DNA of 64,000 nt from the NCBI GenBank assembly GCA_009746045.1, contig RPFO01001898.1, forward strand, positions 186,001 to 250,000, in the 5' to 3' direction. Position numbers and translations under genes: made by a program. The DNA is from Mesostigma viride. Lineage: Eukaryota; Streptophyta; Mesostigmatophyceae; Mesostigmatales; Mesostigmataceae. The notes under the pieces were generated by a model, which made no database searches, was not told the DNA's origin, and worked only from the letters and a program-made list of their open reading frames with translations. Shown one piece after another: positions 10,772 through 20,500 of the stretch (within the stretch, counting starts at the first letter, position 1; the number at the start of each line of letters is the position of its first letter).

Positions 10772-13700
10772 TTGCCTCATGACCCCACCAAGCATTGCAC
10801 TAGGTGCCTTTGTAAGGGGCACCTAAAAGATGACTGCTGGAAAGGCAAACCCGACTATGGTTCTGACGTTGATGTTTGTCCTGGATGCTGGAAAACACGT
10901 CACCCCATTGCAGCAGGAGCGCGCTGCACGGCACCCAGGCACAACAAGACCACGCCAGGGCGCTACAACCGCGCGGGGGCGGCAGACCAGGGTGACACCT
11001 GTAAGCTACCCTCACCATTTTTCACAAATGGTTTCCTGTTACCTTCTGTCTGCCAAGTGTTGCCTGAGTGTGATGATGTGGATTGGGAAGTGGCATATGA
11101 CATGACACTGTCACACATGATGCGTGACCCCACCATAGCTTCCCTTAGTGCAGCAGCAGAAAAGGTAATCACGTATGGTGCTCTAGCAGAGCAACTGCAC
11201 AAGGTTATGGGCCATGAGGCTGTGGCTGAAAGGCTAGCCAATAAAATACAAGGCCATGATCTGGAACAGATGTGCAGGCACGTACGTAAGCACTGTGAGC
11301 AATGTCAGCTATATGCTCCTAAGCCCAGAAAATGGCATGTGGCCACACCACCACTGGCTAGAGGCAAACTGGTTGGGGATGTTATACACGTGGTGAAGGA
11401 CACGGTATACTACCTAGTCATAAAGGATGCCTGGTCAAGGTTTGTGGTAGTGGAGCCCCTGCCTGGGATGGATAAAGAGCAGCTGCACAGAGCTTTACAG
11501 ATAGCCTTGGCACGTTTTCACCCCATTGAAAAAGTAATGCTGGATCAGCAGTTTCTCTGCATCCAGGACAGGAATGACCTGCCCAAGATAGAAGTGTCTG
11601 GGGCTCAAGATCATGAACGTCAGGGGTTGGTAGAACGTACCATGAGAGCCATCAGGGATGTGATAAGAAAAATGCCATCCAGGTTGGCTGACTCTGGTAG
11701 CTATGCTGACAGGGCATCTTGGGCAGCAGGGGTGACTACCCAGCTAAACGCCAAACCAATAATGTCCTCACCTTTTGGGGAAATCACCCCAACTGGCCTT
11801 CAGTCAGGCAGCTATGCTTCAGAGGTACACACTCACTACAACACACAAAGGCAGCACTTAGCCAAGTTGCTGGCAAAGAAAGACAAAAACAATGCCAGGC
11901 CTGTGTTTGAAGTGGGGGACCATGTGTTATTTTTCAGAGAGGGTGACAGAGGAAGAGCACACTCTGCCAGATGGCACGGTCCAGCTGTAGTCACCAAAAT
12001 TCATGAAGAAGGGACTGCAGTCACTATACAACATGACAGAGAGCGTGTGGTCAGCAAGCATAGACTCAAGCTTTATTACCCACCACTGGCAGACGTGTCA
12101 GGGGTAGAATTCTTGGACATGGATTCAGAGCAGGAGTCTGGTGGATTGATCTCACCCAATGAATTGGCTAAGGACGTCATTGATGCAAGCACTAGCACCA
12201 CAGTAGAAGCTCCTGTGTTCCTCAGTAGTGCAGCCCCACTACAACCCAATAGTCCACCTGGGCAGGAGGACGGTGCACAGGGTGAGCAGCAGGTAGCACC
12301 TCCCTCACACCTGGAGGAGTCACAAAATAGAGCAGATCCTGTCGTTCCCAGGAAGTCATTTGCTGAGATTCTTAAGGCCTTGCACAAGGCACACAACACT
12401 AAAGCAGTTGTGGCAACAGGTACAGCACAGGTCAATGCTGTAGGGGATGCAGGTCAAGATCCTAGTATTTTGGCTGTAGACACCCAAGCACAGGTGAGTA
12501 TCATCAGTGCAGAAGCTGTATCTGGTCTGAAAATGAAGGCCTCACCATGGGCTAGAGTGTCAGATTTTTCAGGCAAAACCAAAATGCAGGTCAAAGGTCA
12601 GGTGAGCATTCAAATCTTGGGTATGCCCACTCCATTTCAGGTGGTTGAGGGTTACTCAGGGAATGCCCTGTTAGGGGAACCTTTTGTATCTTACCCTGGT
12701 GTTGTCATCTCAGCTGGGAGGTTGAGTGTGGCAGGGGTAGGACAGGTGCCTCTAGATCATTTTAAAATCCCTTTGAGCCAGATTAGCACTGGGTTGGATG
12801 CTGCCATCAATGCAGTTAAGCCCAAGTACCTCCCAGGTCAGGAACCGTGTGTGGAGGACCTCATACACTCTCAAAAGCTACACCCTTCAGCGTTTGGGCT
12901 TGGTAGATGGGATGTTGCATCCATGTCTCCCCTGTCCTATGATGATATTGTACGGGACTGCCAGACGCAGATTGGGTTTCTTAAGTGGCTGGAGGCTTTT
13001 ACCAAAGCCAGGGAGGAGTGGGTTGTTCCAGATGCACGTAGTCCCACACACACACCACCTGTGACTCCTCTTGATGCTATGCCAGCTGGGGCCAAGAAGC
13101 TAAGGTTAAAGTTTGTGTGCAAGCATAAACCTCAGGCTGATGGGGGACCACCCATTTTCCATGCTAGGCCATGTGTTACTGAGTTCAGGGGCTCTACAGA
13201 GCTGACAGAGGCTGAGCTTTATACTCCTGGTATTCAGCAAACGTCTCTCAAGGTGTTGCTTTCCTTGTTTTTGCATCAGCTTAATACAGGGAAGGATTAT
13301 GTGTGTAAAGCCACAGATATCAAAAGAGCCTTTCTAAAGGGGGACCCTGCCATAGCACAGCAGGTCTGGAGAGGTCAGGTATACGTGGTGAATACTCCTA
13401 AGGTGTGGCACAGGGATATTGTTCAACCCTTGTTGAGGCCAAACCTGGGGGTTGAAGGGTTGCAGTCAGCTCCAAAAATTTTTAGGCTGTCTGCACAGGA
13501 GGTATTCATGAAGCTAGGGGCCACCTATGATGACATTGACCCTTGCCTGTTTGTCATCCCACACCCTGATGGAATGATGATGTTTGTCTGGCATGGGGAT
13601 GATCAGTTAATCTCAGGTCCTAGAGCTGCAGTGGATGCTTTCATAGCTCAGGTGTCTGCCAGTTTTGAGATTGGCAAGCAGCTAGAGCTGGGCAAGGAGC

Positions 13701-14506
13701 CAGTCAAGTTCTGTGGCATGATGCTTGAGTTGCTGCAGCAGCAGGGCAGCTGGGTTTGTTCCATGCAGGCCTCTGCTGAATACATTAAGTCTTGTCTGGA
13801 TGTCCTGCCTGTTCACATCACCCCTGACATGTGCCCTACCATTAGAGGCAAGCTTGGTTGGCTATGTGCTACATGTGCACCCCACCTGGCTTTTGTGAGC
13901 AGGGTAGATGATGAGGTACTACAGGAGGTAGGAGCACGGGCAATCAAGCAGTTGTTGCATGATGGTCCACCTTTGATGCTTCACTCACTGGACCTGTTTA
14001 CTCCCATTCACATCACGTGCATGATGGATAGTTCAATGGAGTCCAGGGTAGTTACCAAGGTTCAAGCCAGAGAGGCTGGATTGTTTTTCCTGCATAACCA
14101 AGGTGGGAAGAAGTCACTAGTCTCCTGGTTCAGTAGATTGCACAAGAGGAAAGCTGTGAGTAGCAATGTAGCTGAATGCAGGGCTGTGGTATCTTCTGTC
14201 TTGCATGCAAGGTATCTCAATCACTTGCTGGTCTGGCTTCAACACCAGGCTGGTAGCTCTGCAGGAGTGAAAGCACATTTGCTGACTGACTCTCAATCTA
14301 TCATCTCTTTCCTTGCCAATCCTTTGGCTGTACACTCGGACCTGGATTGGATTGTGCTAAAACAGGAATGCAAGTACCTGGAGTCTAAAGCCCACGTCAG
14401 GGACAAAGACAATGCTGCAGATGCACTGACCAAGGTGCCACAAGCAGCAGGACCACAATACCAGGTCTTGTATGGGTTGATGAACCCTGGTTACAGTCTG
14501 AAGTGA
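10772..14506 (+). CDS. pol: Copia-1 pol: zinc knuckle, integrase, retropepsin-like, RT, RNase H
   Basis: This is a single 1244-residue open frame. Residues 9-22 are a CCHC knuckle (CTRCLCKGHLKDDC). Around 147-180 lies the integrase zinc module (H..H..C..C, ending KHCEQC). Catalytic candidates are D203, D258 and E288, so 29 residues separate the last two. An SH3-like C-terminal integrase segment follows (VFEVGDHVLFF…RWHGPAVVTKI). A retropepsin-like region begins at D570 (VDTQAQVSII) with a later LLG motif. RT motifs are TDIKRAFLKGD (A), GVEGLQSAPKIF (B) and HGDD at 941-944 (C). RNase H residues occur in MMDSSMES, AECRAV, LTDSQS and NAADALTK. The protease lies after the integrase, unlike Ty1/copia. 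It encodes the enzymes for reverse transcription and integration. Confidence 0.88.
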   Translation: MPHDPTKHCTRCLCKGHLKDDCWKGKPDYGSDVDVCPGCWKTRHPIAAGARCTAPRHNKTTPGRYNRAGAADQGDTCKLPSPFFTNGFLLPSVCQVLPECDDVDWEVAYDMTLSHMMRDPTIASLSAAAEKVITYGALAEQLHKVMGHEAVAERLANKIQGHDLEQMCRHVRKHCEQCQLYAPKPRKWHVATPPLARGKLVGDVIHVVKDTVYYLVIKDAWSRFVVVEPLPGMDKEQLHRALQIALARFHPIEKVMLDQQFLCIQDRNDLPKIEVSGAQDHERQGLVERTMRAIRDVIRKMPSRLADSGSYADRASWAAGVTTQLNAKPIMSSPFGEITPTGLQSGSYASEVHTHYNTQRQHLAKLLAKKDKNNARPVFEVGDHVLFFREGDRGRAHSARWHGPAVVTKIHEEGTAVTIQHDRERVVSKHRLKLYYPPLADVSGVEFLDMDSEQESGGLISPNELAKDVIDASTSTTVEAPVFLSSAAPLQPNSPPGQEDGAQGEQQVAPPSHLEESQNRADPVVPRKSFAEILKALHKAHNTKAVVATGTAQVNAVGDAGQDPSILAVDTQAQVSIISAEAVSGLKMKASPWARVSDFSGKTKMQVKGQVSIQILGMPTPFQVVEGYSGNALLGEPFVSYPGVVISAGRLSVAGVGQVPLDHFKIPLSQISTGLDAAINAVKPKYLPGQEPCVEDLIHSQKLHPSAFGLGRWDVASMSPLSYDDIVRDCQTQIGFLKWLEAFTKAREEWVVPDARSPTHTPPVTPLDAMPAGAKKLRLKFVCKHKPQADGGPPIFHARPCVTEFRGSTELTEAELYTPGIQQTSLKVLLSLFLHQLNTGKDYVCKATDIKRAFLKGDPAIAQQVWRGQVYVVNTPKVWHRDIVQPLLRPNLGVEGLQSAPKIFRLSAQEVFMKLGATYDDIDPCLFVIPHPDGMMMFVWHGDDQLISGPRAAVDAFIAQVSASFEIGKQLELGKEPVKFCGMMLELLQQQGSWVCSMQASAEYIKSCLDVLPVHITPDMCPTIRGKLGWLCATCAPHLAFVSRVDDEVLQEVGARAIKQLLHDGPPLMLHSLDLFTPIHITCMMDSSMESRVVTKVQAREAGLFFLHNQGGKKSLVSWFSRLHKRKAVSSNVAECRAVVSSVLHARYLNHLLVWLQHQAGSSAGVKAHLLTDSQSIISFLANPLAVHSDLDWIVLKQECKYLESKAHVRDKDNAADALTKVPQAAGPQYQVLYGLMNPGYSLK

Positions 14507-14889
14507 CTGGCACATTGTACATGTTAGCCCATGACCCCCTGCCTAATACTGCAGCTGAAAGGCTGCAGTGGCAGCTGGGTAGTTTTCTGACAGTGAGAAG
14601 CACTGGTCTAGAAAGTTGGGACATGATGAATGTGTTATTTATTGAATAAAATTTTGTGAGACACTTGTTTGGATGACCATGACATGCTGGGGCCTGGAGC
14701 ACCCATCTCACTCAGTTAAGAAACCATGCTTGAGACATGGGGCCTTTTTAATGCATCTCTTGTACATGTGTGAGGTGACCTTTGGGTCCTAGTAGGTTAT
14801 CTGACAGTTTTTTAAGGCATTGGGAATGGCTGCGTCCATTTGATGGCTATGTGTGTTTCTGTTGAAACCCAAAGAAAACTTAAAGTGGG
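14507..14889 (+). other. Copia-1 3' untranslated region with polypurine tract
   Basis: There is no ORF. AATAAA occurs near 14644 (TTGAATAAAATTTTG) and could serve polyadenylation. The last bases before the LTR are AAACTTAAAGTGGG, a short purine-rich stretch in the polypurine-tract position. Confidence 0.6.
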
Positions 14890-15268
14890 AGTTAGTCTAA
14901 GTCTCCCGCCTGTAGCCTAAGTGGACACGTGCCAGCACCGCCGGCGCCCAATTGGGTACTGGGACGGTGCTGGACTAGAGTAGTCGTGGCATGGACACGT
15001 GGCTGTACTCAGTATGTGATGAGCCGGTACCTCAGTACCGGGACTGTAGTTGTCATGTTAGGACTGACTAGATCAGGTTGTAACTGATAGGTTAGTCCGT
15101 CCAGGATCAGTAAGTTAGTTTAACTTACGCAAAGTCTGGCCAGCCATAGTTGACGGCTGGCCAGCAGTATATGTGCCACATTATCCTAATGCCAAGGTGT
15201 CTCGTCGTTCACGCACACACACGCCATTTGGCAGTGCCCGAGCATTCCAAGCTTTGTGTTGCATAACT
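14890..15268 (+). repeat. Copia-1 3' LTR
   Basis: Same sequence as 7785-8163 apart from one visible difference. It ends GCATAACT and is followed by the target duplication CACAC. Confidence 0.88.
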
Positions 15269-15273
15269 CACAC

Positions 15274-15976
15274 TGTCGGCACGCAAGCGCTAACATACCA
15301 TATCCGGGAACGGGCGAATCTCGCGACTCCGGCGTAAAATGCACCACGGAGGGGGCACGTTCCCGGTCGCCCTGGGACAACTCCCATAGGGAGTCGGCAG
15401 CGCGGAGAGCGCGCTGATCAACACCGCTGGTCCTAACAACCGTAGCCAGCGAGCGAGGGGCCGAAGGGGCAGGAACCGAAACAGGGGTAGGATCGTGCAC
15501 AGGCGCAGAGGGAGCCGGCACCGCAGGAGGCCGCGACGGACCTGCAAGGTTCCGCGGCTGACGACATGGCCTCCGCTGGAGGCGCACCCTCGGGCCGCAT
15601 GTTGAAAATTGGGCCCGTAGGGACAGGCACCTTACAAAAAACTGACTGCCATCAAGACTCCAGTCCGGCACTGGAATCCTCTGAGGGGGGACCCCACTCC
15701 CAGAGCCTGGGCAGCCCACTCGTGTCGCCAAAGAAGCCCCGCAACGGCTGCGACGGAGCTTGGGAAGGCCCGGAAGCAGCGACGGTGGGCGAAATCGCCG
15801 CGGCAAAAGACTCACGCGGAGGCACAGGTAAGGCGACCCCAGGCGCGGAGGCAGCAGGAGGCGTAGGAGCCGCAGCAGCAGGCGAAACCGCAGCGACCGA
15901 GGGCTCGCCCTGGGGCGCAGGCAAAGCCGCAGTCGCCGAGGCAACATGAGGGGTAGGCGAAGCAGCAGCAACAGGC
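15274..15976 (-). pseudogene. Gypsy-1 3' accessory ORF, middle part (between two copia insertions)
   Basis: This minus-strand coding stretch is bounded by Copia-2a on its 5' side and Copia-1 on its 3' side. The first half is best read as a Pro/Ala-rich low-complexity chain (SPTPHVASATAALPAPQGEP…) to about 15652. The second half is best read in another frame (PSAPVHDPTPVSVPAPSAP … RALRAADSLWELSQGDRERAPSVVHFTPESRD) and joins in frame to 7779 across Copia-1. The frame change between the halves is unexplained. Upstream it continues in frame across Copia-2a to about 25580. Function unknown. Confidence 0.5.
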
Positions 15977-15981
15977 GCCAC

Positions 15982-16597
15982 AGTTGTATGAGAGTGAATG
16001 CCACGAATTCCGCCATGGTTCTTGCAGGAAGTTGCCTTTATTAATAACAGGAAACACAGACGTAAGTCACGTCACTTCCAAGACTGCACGCAGCACAGGC
16101 GACAGGGTCGCAGTGCCAAGAGAACGTGCACGCAAGAACTAGCGTCCCGGTGCGACCAAGTCACACATATAGGTTGTTAGGGACGCGTCCAAGTATTCAG
16201 CTGCACTGTCACAGCTGAACTGTCAATCAATTGATTACACAGACTCTGGCACGCCTTTGGCGCGGAGATCTATCAATTGTCCATACGGCTAGTCCTGTGG
16301 ACCTATCCGTACACTACTCAGCATCAATTGTCTCATAGGTCCTGGCGCGCTACAGCGCGCCCACCTATCAATTGGCCATCAAGTCCTGTACAAGTCCTGT
16401 CAACGTCCTGCGGACTATCAAAGTGACACTTGTACATCCTGTGTCCGTACGCGCCCACAGTGGCGCGCCGGGTACTGTCGGCACAGCCTAGGAAACGTCA
16501 TAACTTTTACGTTCCTTAACCAAATGAGGCGTTCAAGGTGCCGTTGGAAAGAGCGTAACAATCTCTATCCATCTAACGTAAATCCTTTACGTTAACT
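15982..16597 (-). repeat. Copia-2a 3' LTR
   Basis: It begins AGTTGTATGAG and ends TTTACGTTAACT. One of four copies of this LTR in the window (also 24898, 54719 and 61932). It contains repeated CAATTG and GGCGCG motifs. The adjoining sequence at 16598-16620 is pyrimidine-rich (CCAATCCCTTCTTTTCTTT), the polypurine tract on the coding strand. Confidence 0.88.
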
Positions 16598-17553
16598 CCA
16601 ATCCCTTCTTTTCTTTAGGGATCACATCCCCTGCCAGGGACCCTTGAAGTAGCTTGAAATGTCCTTCACTCCAGCTTGAAGCTTGAACAGATGTCTTTAA
16701 TGGCCATTGCCATTCCCCCAGCCTTTTCTTTTAAGGAACTGGAAAAGAAACAGATCTGCCACAGGGAAAAACCATTCCATGAGAAATGGATAAAAACCTA
16801 TGGAAGTGGCATTACAGAGTACCACCAGATATTAGAAGCACACAAAATTAAATACATACAGGTTAATTCTATGAGGTCTTCTCCAGGAATTAATCCCATC
16901 ACCTCGGTAGAGCCTCCAGTACAATGACCTTCTGGCGGTGAGTTACATTAATCCCAGATACTAATCCCATAAAACCCAGTACATATTCAATATAAGTACA
17001 ATAAATCCATGACAATTAAAATACCACTTGACAAAGTAAGGCGTATTACAATAGTTTGCCTGTAATTCTCTCAACAGGGGTCTATTGGCGCCCGTCTTAC
17101 GGCGCCCGTCTACTTGCCAGATGGTAAACCGCCACAGCAAACAAATGACAAAATGAAACACATAGGCAACAATTAAATCCTGCCCTGGGGAACTAGGGAA
17201 GTCTGAACAGGCAAACACCTGAACAGGCCAGCTTGTAGAAACATAATATGTACCAGGGAATCGAACCCCGCCCTATAAACCCCAGTATGAAGGTTCCCAG
17301 ACCATTGTGAGAAGTATGTACAAATATACATTTCTTTTAAAATAGAATACATGGTCTGTAATGGACCTGTCAACCTTGTGTAGTCAACAGCATGAACCCC
17401 AGCCAAAACCTGGCTGTATCCTGATTAAAATCAGAGTGAGTGTACCATGGTCCATGAGCCTTAGTACAGACTAAAAATACAGGTATTATGCCAGTCACAA
17501 TGCTGACACTACCACACAATCTGCTCTCCAATGCCCTATAACCAGGCACCAGC
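16598..17553 (-). other. Copia-2a 3' non-coding region
   Basis: This lies between the pol stop and the 3' LTR and contains no coding frame. A string resembling the tRNA B box is present on the minus strand (GGTTCGATTCC, near 17256-17266) and is conserved in Copia-2b, but no matching A box or cloverleaf could be drawn. The polypurine tract adjoins the LTR. Confidence 0.6.
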
Positions 17554-20500
17554 TTAGACAGCTTGCTGAGATGGGTCCATCAGAGACTGAAGAACCTTGT
17601 ATTGCACTGCTGCCTTCTGCACTAGCTTGGTCAAAGCATCAGCAGGATTGTCAACCCCAGGGATATGCTCAATATTGGCCAAGGAGGACAACTCCTTAAG
17701 AAGGAGATAATCCAAGTCCCTACTTCTGGCCATCTGCCTGTGCACAAACTGCACCATCCCCATGGAGTCTGTTTTTAGAAGAGTGGTAACCTGAAGTGGC
17801 CAAGGAGTGTTAGAAGTCATCTGATGAAGCAACTCCTTCAGATAAAGGCTTGTGTGAATGCCTTCACAAATAGCCCTGCATTCTGCCACATCACTGCTGA
17901 CAGCCACCCGTTTGTGCAGGCGACTAAACCAGCTCACCAAACTCCCCAGGCCTTCCTGTCTGAGCACAAAGAGCCCTGCAGCCCTGCCCCTGACCTTGGA
18001 GACCTGCCTGCTGTCCATTGAGCTATCCACATACAGCTCCATGCAAATGGGTTGTGATAAATCCACTGCAGACAACAGAATGCCAGATGAAGCCCTGACC
18101 TGATCAGCCACCTTGGCAGACCCTAGCTCCACCAGCATGTCATCAGGCAACCTGGCTATGACCATAAGGTCTGGCCTGGAAATGCCTGCCACCCAAGCAA
18201 CCATGCCCCTCACCATGGGACACAGTGCCTGTGTGATGACTGGAGGAAGCTTGCTAATGAGGGTCTCTTGATAATCATTGCCCCCCACCAGCAGCATACG
18301 CCACTCCCCCCTCTTCTTCACCAGTGTGGCCTCCATGCCCACAAACAGCAGAGGCTCATTCTCCACCTGCCATTGCTCCCTACCCAGAGGAAACTTGGAC
18401 TTAATGATGGAGATCAGCTCCTTAAGCCACGACGTGGGAGCTATCAGATGTAGGTCATCCCCGTGCAGCGAAGCATACACTGGTAGGCCTTCCCATTGCC
18501 CCAGAAACAGACAGGGGTCTACAGGAGAGACCTTCAAGTTGCAATGCTCCTTCAGGAAACGGTTTAAAGTCTCCCTCCAGATTATTGGACTTGACCTCAG
18601 GCCCTCCAGGCCCTTGAGGATTTTAAGGAACTCCGTGTGGATGTCCCTTTTCCATACAGCAGGCACCCTAACATAGAAAGGCGTCTTGCCCTCCCACTTT
18701 TCCTGTGCCACATCTGCATCCCCCTCCAGAAATGCCCTCTTGAAGTCTACCACCACTGAGCCATAGTCCAAGCCCTTGTTGAGAAGGCCTAGAAGTACAC
18801 ACAGCAGCAGCCTCCAAGTGTCATGCAACATGCCAGGGGTATACAGCTCCTCAGCAGTGCACTCACCAGTACCCTTGAACTCATTCAGCACTGGCCTGAC
18901 ATGTGGTACCTTGACCCCGTCCACCTCCTTCATCTTGATGACAAACTTGAGCTTGAGTAGACGTCGTGCAGGAGGCAGGTCATTGACAGGTTCCACGCAT
19001 TTCTTGGAAATCCAGTCCTCCCCAGATTTAATCAGACCCAGTGTGACCTGGGGACACATAATGGGAGAAGACATGAGCTTCACCAGGCCTTGGTAGTTGA
19101 TAGGGCTGTGTCCAGCAAGTGAGTGAGGACCAATGCCCAAACTGCTTGGATGACTAGCAGCTGGCAATATGAGGTCATCAACCAAGGGCTCCTGCCCCTG
19201 GCACACTTGCACACGCTTAACCGACCTGGTTACTGCACGTGATAGGTGAGTGGTCCTGAAATTAATCAGTGGGACCTGACCAGCCCCTTCCTTAGTCAGG
19301 AGAGAGGACGTGATCACTACCCCATCCTGGCATAGGAAATTCTGCCCCAGAAGAGCAGGTCCTTGATAGCCCTCCAAGACACAAAAAGCAGTGTCCTGTC
19401 CAAGGATAGGAATGAATACCTCACCCAGTACCTTCACGTGTACTCCGCCACTGAAGTCAGACACAAACTGATAGCTGGGTTCAGTCATGCTGTACCCTGC
19501 TGCAGCCCTGGTCCCAATGATGGAAACCTGAGAATTAGTGTCTACCTCTAAGGCAGTGTCCAGCCCCAGATTGCCATGCCACCTGAGCTTGGCTACCTTG
19601 GGCTGCTTCTTGGCTCTTTGTAGAGCCCCAATCAATCCAGCCAAACTTGTCCCCCTGGGCTTGGTTAGTGCCTTGGGCTTGACAGTTGACTCCCCAGCTG
19701 TTGACCTTGCAGCCTGTTCAACAAGTACCTCTGCAACCTGGCCAGGGCTGACAGATTCCCCTGCAACAGATGTGGTCGTTGCGTCAGTGATGTCACTTGG
19801 GACCTGAAAATCCTGCAGATCCTGTGAGCCTTGTGCCTGACTGCCCTCATTCATCAGGTTAGGCTTGACATATGACCAACTCAGCCGGTGTACATGCTTT
19901 GGTTCGTCCTCCATGCTGACCAAGCATGCGTGGCTAGCTTCATCAACCTGGGTAACCACCCCAGGACTCCAGCTACCACGTTTGCCATAAAGGCTAGGTT
20001 CCTTCCAAGCTAGGACCTTCTGACCCACTTTTGGCTCCAGCATCTTCCAACCCCGGTCCTTCTCCCTCAGCTTGGCAAAGGTGACATGTGCAGCATGTTT
20101 CCAGCCCTCCAGCACATGTGGTGGGCACAGGCCATGATATAGACCCATTGGGCTGACAGCAACTCCATCATAGTAGAAGTTAACCCTGCTGTTCAGCTGC
20201 TGCTCCACGTTCCTCAGCCATGCACTCCTGACAAGTGCAGGTGCAGACAAGGGTACCCAGTCTTCAGAGATGATCAATTTCTTGACCTCCTGGATTGCCC
20301 TCTCGATAGCACCCTGCTGCCCATGAGCCTCCCTAGGTGTAACCAGCAACTCAGGAAGGGTAGGATCACCCTTGAGATGCTGAAACTGCATGTCCACCTG
20401 GATCCTTGTGGTAGGAAACTTGGCTCTTACATTCTGCAGGGCAGCCAGCAAGTACCTGTTCTTCATAGAAGGTAAATGCTCTAGCACCTTGTATTTCGTG

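Larger units (their letters stand above)
7785..15268 (+). mobile_element. Copia-1: full-length divergent copia-like LTR retrotransposon
   Basis: Two 379-bp LTRs differ at one position by eye. They are flanked by the 5-bp duplication CACAC (7780-7784 and 15269-15273). LTR ends are AGTTA...TAACT rather than TG...CA. The order is LTR, 5' ORF (8269-9950), gag (9937-10698), pol (10772-14506), purine-rich tract and LTR. The element is inserted in the Gypsy-1 3' ORF. Pol order is zinc knuckle, integrase, retropepsin-like domain, RT, RNase H. Near-identical LTRs point to a recent insertion. Confidence 0.9.

Noticed and set aside
15652-15981. Stand-alone Pro/Ala-rich host gene
   Set aside because: It is continuous with Gypsy-1 sequence on both sides once the copia insertions are removed.
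17250-17275. tRNA gene
   Set aside because: Only a B-box/T-arm-like string is present. No acceptor, D arm or anticodon arm could be drawn.
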